A stretch of DNA of 64,000 nt from Macrocystis pyrifera (Eukaryota > Sar > Phaeophyceae > Laminariales > Laminariaceae), in the NCBI GenBank assembly GCA_031763025.1, contig JASSKH010000028.1:1922001-1986000 (forward strand), given 5' to 3'. Under the pieces are notes generated by a model that made no database searches, was not told where the DNA came from, and saw nothing but the letters and a program-made list of their open reading frames with translations. Made by a program: the position numbers and the translations under genes. Below are positions 62,793-64,000 of this stretch, in pieces (the stretch's first letter is position 1; each line of letters starts with the position of its first letter).

Positions 62793-63545
62793 TGCTGTGC
62801 GCCTGAAGGGTTTTAAGCGGTAAGAGATAGTGGCTACGTAGAGATGTGTCTTGGTCCAAGATAAGTCGGTGACTACAGTGCAAATGGTATATATACCAAA
62901 TATATAACAGTATATATATACTGGTAGGTGGCGATTTCGTTGCTTTCGAACCTGAAATAGTTTGTCGACAACTCTACTCTGTATAAACCTACTCCACCCG
63001 TAGAAGGCGCGATCGAATTGTCAGTAGAAATAGCATCACACCAAGCTCGCCAAATATGAGTTTTGAAGTATGTTTTCGATATCACAGCTCCGTTTTTTTT
63101 TCGTTCTTGTTTTTTTCTTCATGTGTTCGTTTTCTGGTACCTGGCAGTTACTATAGTAGTCGGCTAGGTTTTACTACAAGAACAATTCTGTATAGTTACG
63201 TGCCGTGCCGTGCGTGATTGTCGGAGTTCTGCGCTTTTGTATTACGTCTTGCCTTGGTGCGTTTCCAGCTCGACTGATGATTTTGTTTTTGAAGACTTGC
63301 GCCAGCAGTACCCAGGGCAAGTCTGGTCGTCGGCTTACTACGCCACTCAACTGCTGTTACGGGGGCCATAGTCATACAGATATAAATCAGAACCCACGAA
63401 TGGACCCAATAACCATGTACCAGGTATCCCCTTTTACGGTTTCACATATTTTTTTGGTTCTGATTAGTATGGGGACCACCCCTCGTTGTAATCACTTGCG
63501 TGGACTTAGCCCAACTCACAGCCAGCCAGCCCTATGTACCAAATA
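62793..63545. other. No gene recognised
   Basis: At 63357-63486 GTTACGGGGGCCATAGTC and ATTAGTATGGGGACCACC resemble badly decayed MITE-A ends, but the interior does not match, so I do not call a copy. Confidence 0.35.
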
Positions 63546-63622
63546 TGTCGGGAGAGAGATGTCAAGCAAGGCGAACCCTGCGCTGTCAAGGGTGTGGGTG
63601 TGGGGCCGAGTGTTCCCACATT
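63546..63622 (-). repeat. Short dispersed repeat, copy 2
   Basis: Reverse-complement partner of 49718-49791. Confidence 0.6.
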
Positions 63623-64000
63623 AGCGAGACCTCGTATTAATAGGAGTTTGGTGTCAGTCAGAGGACGTGACACAGCTTAGACAGCTGCTCTCTTGTCAAC
63701 GGGTGATGTGAAATGGGTGCTGTCTTCCTGATGACATCTTTGATATTTATTATATTTTACTCTGTAGTCAACTGCTGTTGCGTGGTTAATTTTGTCGGAC
63801 ACGATAAAGCGTTATGCCTGGCCAACGATACCCAGGGCGTCAGGTACCCAGCCAGGCAGCACGCCCAGTGTCCGAATTTGCATGGAAGCAATATGTACCC
63901 GTTGTTGCTGCCTCTGCTGCTGCTGCTGCTGCTGACGATGATATTTATGGCACTGCTGTGTTCTCGCACCATGTTGAAGTGTCAATCTGACACATCTCTG
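63623..64000. other. No gene recognised; CTG microsatellite
   Basis: CTG repeat at 63908-63933. No gene. Confidence 0.4.

Noticed and set aside
63357-63486. Tenth MITE-A copy
   Set aside because: Only the outermost bases resemble the ends; the interior does not align.

Overview
The window is a stretch of nuclear DNA from a eukaryote with a large, repeat-rich genome. Genes are interrupted by short GT-AG introns, several classes of eukaryotic retrotransposon are present, and nothing looks like an operon or a ribosome-binding site. The host exons that can be read are a histidine-box hydroxylase, a longin-type R-SNARE and the first exon of a P4-ATPase. The P4-ATPase exon reads most like stramenopile flippases. 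With the DIRS, Ty3 and TRIM elements this makes a brown alga or related stramenopile my best guess, but that is inference and not proven by the window.

Layout. 1-8.8 kb is non-coding, with short palindromic elements (MITE-A, Pal-Q) and copies of a retroposon I call Rep-G. 8.86-9.73 kb (minus) holds two exons of a VAMP7-like R-SNARE. 10.7-13.2 kb is a 2.4 kb inverted pair of TIR elements with another element inserted in one arm. 14.2-17.4 kb (plus) is a complete-looking seven-exon gene of the fatty acid hydroxylase/sterol desaturase superfamily. 17.4-23.5 kb is a field of Rep-G copies, G-tracts and relics of a Ty3 element. 23.8-29.6 kb (minus) is a degenerate DIRS-order tyrosine-recombinase retrotransposon with two younger elements nested in it. 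30.0-30.7 kb is a TIR element. 30.9-36.4 kb (minus) is a non-LTR-type element with two RING-like fingers, a reverse transcriptase and a C-terminal putative endonuclease. 36.48-36.83 kb is an intact 356-bp TRIM.

37.6-46.7 kb (minus) is a 9.1 kb Ty3/gypsy chromovirus-like element bounded by a 4-bp target duplication. Its polyprotein carries a NADAR (YbiA-like) domain in front of the aspartic protease and a chromodomain plus a Tudor-like module behind the integrase. 48.5-48.9 kb (plus) is the P4-ATPase exon. 49-64 kb is repeats, two tRNA-derived SINEs, a second LINE reverse-transcriptase fragment (55.7-56.8 kb, minus) and five more MITE-A copies.

The mobile elements are nested in a readable order. 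A short AT-rich repeat (Rep-T) was hit repeatedly by other elements. Rep-G landed in G-tracts, including one in the DIRS RNase H gene. Nearly all transposon coding regions carry stops or frameshifts. The two observations I rate highest are the NADAR-bearing Ty3 polyprotein and the Rep-G family, which has a constant 3' end, variable 5' truncation and target duplications containing G-runs.
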